A stretch of 8,801 nt of DNA from JBKGYG01 sp046546235 (GTDB taxonomy: Bacteria > Bacillota > Clostridia > Lachnospirales > DSM-24629). The notes beneath the pieces were generated by a model. The model worked only from the letters and a program-made list of their open reading frames with translations, did no database searches and was not told where the DNA came from. The stretch is from the NCBI GenBank assembly GCA_046546235.1, contig JBKGYG010000065.1:1-8801 (forward strand), in the 5' to 3' direction. This document shows positions 6,794 to 8,801 of the stretch, in pieces. Every line of letters begins with the position of its first letter. The stretch's first letter is position 1. Both the position numbers and the translations under genes were made by a program.

Positions 6794-6952
6794 ATGAAGA
6801 ACAAAAAAAATAGAAACAAAAACAACAACAATAACAACAATAATAACAACAACAACCGTGTTGAATTTGAGAACAATGACTTAGCACCTGAAATTAGAAA
6901 TAACAGAAACAGAAATAATAACAACAGAAACAATAACAACAATAATTGTTAG
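6794..6952 (+). CDS. Asparagine-rich 52-residue peptide, function unknown
   Basis: ATG 6794 to TAG 6950-6952. I am confident it is translated: a perfect AAGGAGG (6780-6786) sits seven bases before ATG, and a strong terminator begins eight bases after the stop. The protein has a basic start (MKNKKNRNK), a run of 12 asparagines (residues 10-21), a short mixed core (RVEFENNDLAPEIR, 22-35), an Asn/Arg tail and a final cysteine. Thirty of 52 residues are Asn, and lysine and arginine make it basic. There is no signal peptide and no membrane segment. Of the Asn codons 19 of 30 are AAC, although AAT predominates elsewhere in this AT-rich window, as expected for a highly expressed gene or an expanded triplet repeat. 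I do not recognise the family. A structural or spore-associated peptide is one possibility, a nucleic-acid-binding peptide another; both are guesses. Confidence 0.72.
   Translation: MKNKKNRNKNNNNNNNNNNNNRVEFENNDLAPEIRNNRNRNNNNRNNNNNNC
6815..6859 (+). repeat. AAC/AAT triplet tract encoding poly-Asn
   Basis: An almost uninterrupted AAC/AAT triplet array codes for 12 consecutive asparagines (6821-6856), with a second shorter tract at 6914-6946. Such arrays can change length by slippage, in steps of three bases that keep the frame. Confidence 0.7.
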
Positions 6953-6959
6953 TATTTTG

Positions 6960-6997
6960 GAAAAACTTGTTGATATCATTCAACAAGTTTTTTCTTT
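6960..6997 (+). terminator. Strong intrinsic terminator after the Asn-rich peptide gene
   Basis: A 13-pair stem, AAAAACTTGTTGA (6961-6973) with TCAACAAGTTTTT (6980-6992), encloses a six-base loop and runs into a T-rich tail. The symmetric A-tract and T-tract could let it work in both directions. It separates the peptide gene from the exopolysaccharide operon. Confidence 0.88.
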
Positions 6998-7031
6998 GCA
7001 TACAAATTAGGAGTATTTTAGTATATGCAAA
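6995..7031 (+). promoter_or_regulatory. Inverted repeat abutting the pga promoter, possible operator
   Basis: TTTGCATA (6995-7002) and TATGCAAA (7024-7031) form a perfect eight-base inverted repeat with a 21-base spacer. The right arm ends immediately before the -35 box at 7032. The half-site centres are 29 bases apart, nearly three helical turns, which suits a dimeric regulator binding one face of the DNA. No matching regulator gene can be assigned. Confidence 0.35.
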
Positions 7032-7060
7032 TTGTAATTATATATACGTCATGGTATAAT
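7032..7060 (+). promoter_or_regulatory. Promoter of the PgaC/PgaD-like operon
   Basis: TTGTAA (7032-7037), a 17-base spacer and a perfect TATAAT (7055-7060), preceded by TGG, which makes an extended -10. The start is predicted near 7067, leaving a leader of about 70 bases with no obvious riboswitch fold. Confidence 0.75.
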
Positions 7061-7137
7061 TAATAATGCTTATTAAGTGACAAATATTTTTCTTAATATT
7101 ACAATTTGACTTTGACTTATACTAAAAGGTGACTTCA

Positions 7138-8373
7138 ATGAATATGCTTGCGAATTTAATAACTAATTTTGTTTTTTGGTATCCACTTATTATGAGTACC
7201 ACTTGGATTATTGGGGGTATTTTATTTTATTGTAGAAGAGAAAGAAAACCAGCAATTCCGTTAAAGGAAACACCAATGGTTTCAATTTTGGTACCTTGCT
7301 ATAATGAGTCTGATACTATTAGATATACTATTGAACAATTACATAAATTAAATTATCCGGATTATGAAATTATTGCAATAAACGATGGCAGTAAAGATGA
7401 TACATCGGAAATCTTATATAAATTGGCAAGTGAATTTGATAAATTGCGAATTATAGATTTGAAACAAAATGCTGGAAAAGCAAATGCTTTGTATCTTGGA
7501 TTAATAGCTTCAAAAGGTGAGTTTTTAATGGGGATAGATGCAGATGCATATCTTGACCCAAATGCATTAAACTATTTGATTCCTCATTTTATAACTCCTA
7601 AGAACGGTGAAAGAGTTGGGGCGGTTACAGGGAATCCAAGAGTACGTAATAGGAGTTCTTTATTATCACGCATACAATTATGTGAATTTTCAAGTATTAT
7701 AAGCATGATTAAAAGATCTCAAAGATTGCTGGGTAAAGTTATGACAGTATCCGGCGTTGTTGTAGCATTTAGAAAAAAAGCTCTTATTGATTGTGGGCTT
7801 TGGGATAGAGATATAATTACAGAAGATATAGGCGTTACATGGAAGCTTCAAAAAAGGTTTTGGGACATAAGGTATGAACCAAGGGCAGTTTGCTGGATGC
7901 TAGTTCCTGAGACCCTTATTGGATTGTGGAAGCAAAGAGTAAGATGGGCTCAAGGAGGAATGGAGGTTCTTATTAGGCATAAGAATATTTTTAAAGATTT
8001 GAGATATAGAAGGTTAGCTCCTATTTATATAGAAGAGTTGCTTTCAATTGTTTGGGCAATTGGCTGGATAACGTTATTAATATATTCTATTTATGATATG
8101 ATTACAGGAGGCCCTACTATATTTAGATTGTTTAGATCAGGAGCTTATTTATCTGTATTGTGCTTGATACAATTTTTTGTTGCTATGGTTATTGATAGAC
8201 GTTATGATGAACAATTATTAAAGTATTATCTCTGGGCAATTTGGTATCCAACATTTTATTGGTATTTTAATGCATTTGTAATTATTAGAGCTTTACCAAG
8301 AGCCATTACTTTTAGAAAAAGACAGAAAAAATTTGCAACGTGGAATAGTCCAGATAGGGGGATATCTGCTTGA
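7138..8373 (+). CDS. pgaC: PgaC/IcaA-like poly-beta-1,6-N-acetylglucosamine synthase (GT2)
   Basis: A 411-residue membrane glycosyltransferase. I choose ATG 7138, five bases after AAAGGTGA; the GTG at 7129 lies inside that ribosome site. A membrane helix (about 7-32) precedes a family 2 catalytic domain with PCYNES (53-58), the DAD metal/UDP-sugar motif (134-136), the TED catalytic acid motif (E229, D230) and QRVRW (266-270), the processive-synthase QxxRW. Three C-terminal helices follow (about 299-318, 336-352, 363-383). This order is that of PgaC/IcaA, which polymerises UDP-GlcNAc at the inner membrane and passes the chain outward to make biofilm PNAG. Other GT2 synthases such as hyaluronan or cellulose synthases share the motifs. 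The PgaD-like partner overlapping its stop makes PNAG the best call. No deacetylase is visible within the window. Confidence 0.86.
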   Translation: MNMLANLITNFVFWYPLIMSTTWIIGGILFYCRRERKPAIPLKETPMVSILVPCYNESDTIRYTIEQLHKLNYPDYEIIAINDGSKDDTSEILYKLASEFDKLRIIDLKQNAGKANALYLGLIASKGEFLMGIDADAYLDPNALNYLIPHFITPKNGERVGAVTGNPRVRNRSSLLSRIQLCEFSSIISMIKRSQRLLGKVMTVSGVVVAFRKKALIDCGLWDRDIITEDIGVTWKLQKRFWDIRYEPRAVCWMLVPETLIGLWKQRVRWAQGGMEVLIRHKNIFKDLRYRRLAPIYIEELLSIVWAIGWITLLIYSIYDMITGGPTIFRLFRSGAYLSVLCLIQFFVAMVIDRRYDEQLLKYYLWAIWYPTFYWYFNAFVIIRALPRAITFRKRQKKFATWNSPDRGISA

Positions 8374-8774
8374 ATATAGTAGACGGATTTCAAAAGAAGA
8401 GGAAAAGATTTATAGAAATCATTATAACTATTTTTGCTTGGTTTGTTATGTTAGGTTTTTTCTTCCAAATCTTTTTTTCAGTTATAATATGGGTTTTTAA
8501 TCTTTCTGAATTTTATACGAGGTTATTTAAAATAGAGGATGTAGGATATACAGTTAGGGTTTTTATTATTACAGTTGGAATAGCTGTCATCAATCTTTTA
8601 ATAATGTATTGGTGGGGGGAATATAATTATAGAAAATTTGGCTCTTTAAATAGAAGAAAGTTTCCGAAGGAGACTACTCCTAATGAGATAGCAGAAACTC
8701 TTGATTTGCCAATAGAGACTGTTATACATATGCAAAATAATAAAATTATAGTCCTAGATAAAACAATTGTATAA
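8370..8774 (+). CDS. pgaD: PgaD-like subunit of the poly-GlcNAc synthase
   Basis: A 134-residue protein starting with TTG 8370, which shares TTGA with the stop of the synthase gene. AGGGGG (8356-8361) lies eight bases upstream, so the two are translationally coupled and probably made in equal amounts. It has two membrane helices (about 15-44 and 60-82), then the PgaD-type motif EYNYRKFG (84-91) with RRKF, and a soluble tail (about 100-134). Length and layout match E. coli PgaD, the small partner required for PgaC activity. In E. coli the PgaC-PgaD pair binds cyclic di-GMP and is switched on by it; whether this holds here is not shown by the sequence. Confidence 0.78.
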   Translation: MNIVDGFQKKRKRFIEIIITIFAWFVMLGFFFQIFFSVIIWVFNLSEFYTRLFKIEDVGYTVRVFIITVGIAVINLLIMYWWGEYNYRKFGSLNRRKFPKETTPNEIAETLDLPIETVIHMQNNKIIVLDKTIV

Positions 8775-8785
8775 AGGTAATTAAG

Positions 8786-8801
8786 TTGGAATTTTTGATG
8801 A
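8786..8801 (+). CDS. Possible start of a further operon gene, cut by the window edge
   Basis: TTG 8786 follows AAAGG (8773-8777) by eight bases and is 11 bases past the PgaD-like stop, with an open frame to the last base. Only five codons are visible, so no product can be named. By analogy with other pga/ica loci a deacetylase or export gene would be expected, but this is inference. Confidence 0.28.

Noticed and set aside
6794..6993. Asn-rich frame plus terminator as a leader-peptide attenuator for the exopolysaccharide genes
   Set aside because: The pga genes have their own strong promoter after the terminator, no competing antiterminator pairing was seen, and 52 codons is long for a leader peptide.

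Overview
The window comes from a very AT-rich genome. It has AAT/TTA/ATA-rich codons, strong AGGAGG-type ribosome sites, frequent TTG starts, and gene families that fit a low-GC Gram-positive, most likely a Clostridium or close relative. That assignment is inferred from composition and protein style, not from a marker gene. I see no rRNA, tRNA, CRISPR array, transposase, integrase or phage gene, and no gene-free stretch longer than about 300 bases.

Layout. A small membrane protein of unknown function is on the minus strand at the left end (73-369). Everything else reads on the plus strand. A divergent intergenic region leads into a two-gene unit (637-4864). Its first gene is an AraC-type regulator with a C-terminal GyrI-like small-molecule domain. 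Sixteen bases after that stop begins a roughly 1,097-residue fusion of TsaA/TrmO-type (tRNA methyltransferase-like) sequence to a complete UvrA-type double ABC ATPase that lacks the UvrB-binding insertion (UvrA2/DrrC-like). Next come two tandem, diverged copies of a long hairpin (4875-4958 and about 4997-5077) with an identical 28-base loop length and compensatory stem changes. A second AraC regulator with a cupin-type sensor (5170-6048) follows from a near-consensus promoter. It precedes a small flavin-binding PNPOx-fold protein (6184-6621). A 52-residue peptide that is 58% asparagine (6794-6952) has the best ribosome site in the window and a textbook terminator. The right end is a PgaC/PgaD-like exopolysaccharide synthase pair (7138-8373, 8370-8774) with its own extended -10 promoter. 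A possible further gene begins at the edge.

How the parts may work together. The AraC-GyrI regulator and the TrmO-UvrA2 fusion look like a ligand-inducible stress or drug-response module. The regulator would sense a small hydrophobic or DNA-active compound, and the ATPase would act on DNA or a DNA-bound drug without UvrB. What the methyltransferase-like part adds is unknown. The cupin AraC and PNPOx genes look like a second regulator-plus-redox-enzyme pair. PgaC/PgaD make and export poly-beta-1,6-N-acetylglucosamine in characterised systems, so the right end probably encodes biofilm matrix synthesis. The observations most worth following are the TrmO-UvrA2 fusion with its split, tandem TsaA units, the structure-conserving tandem hairpins, and the Asn-rich peptide.
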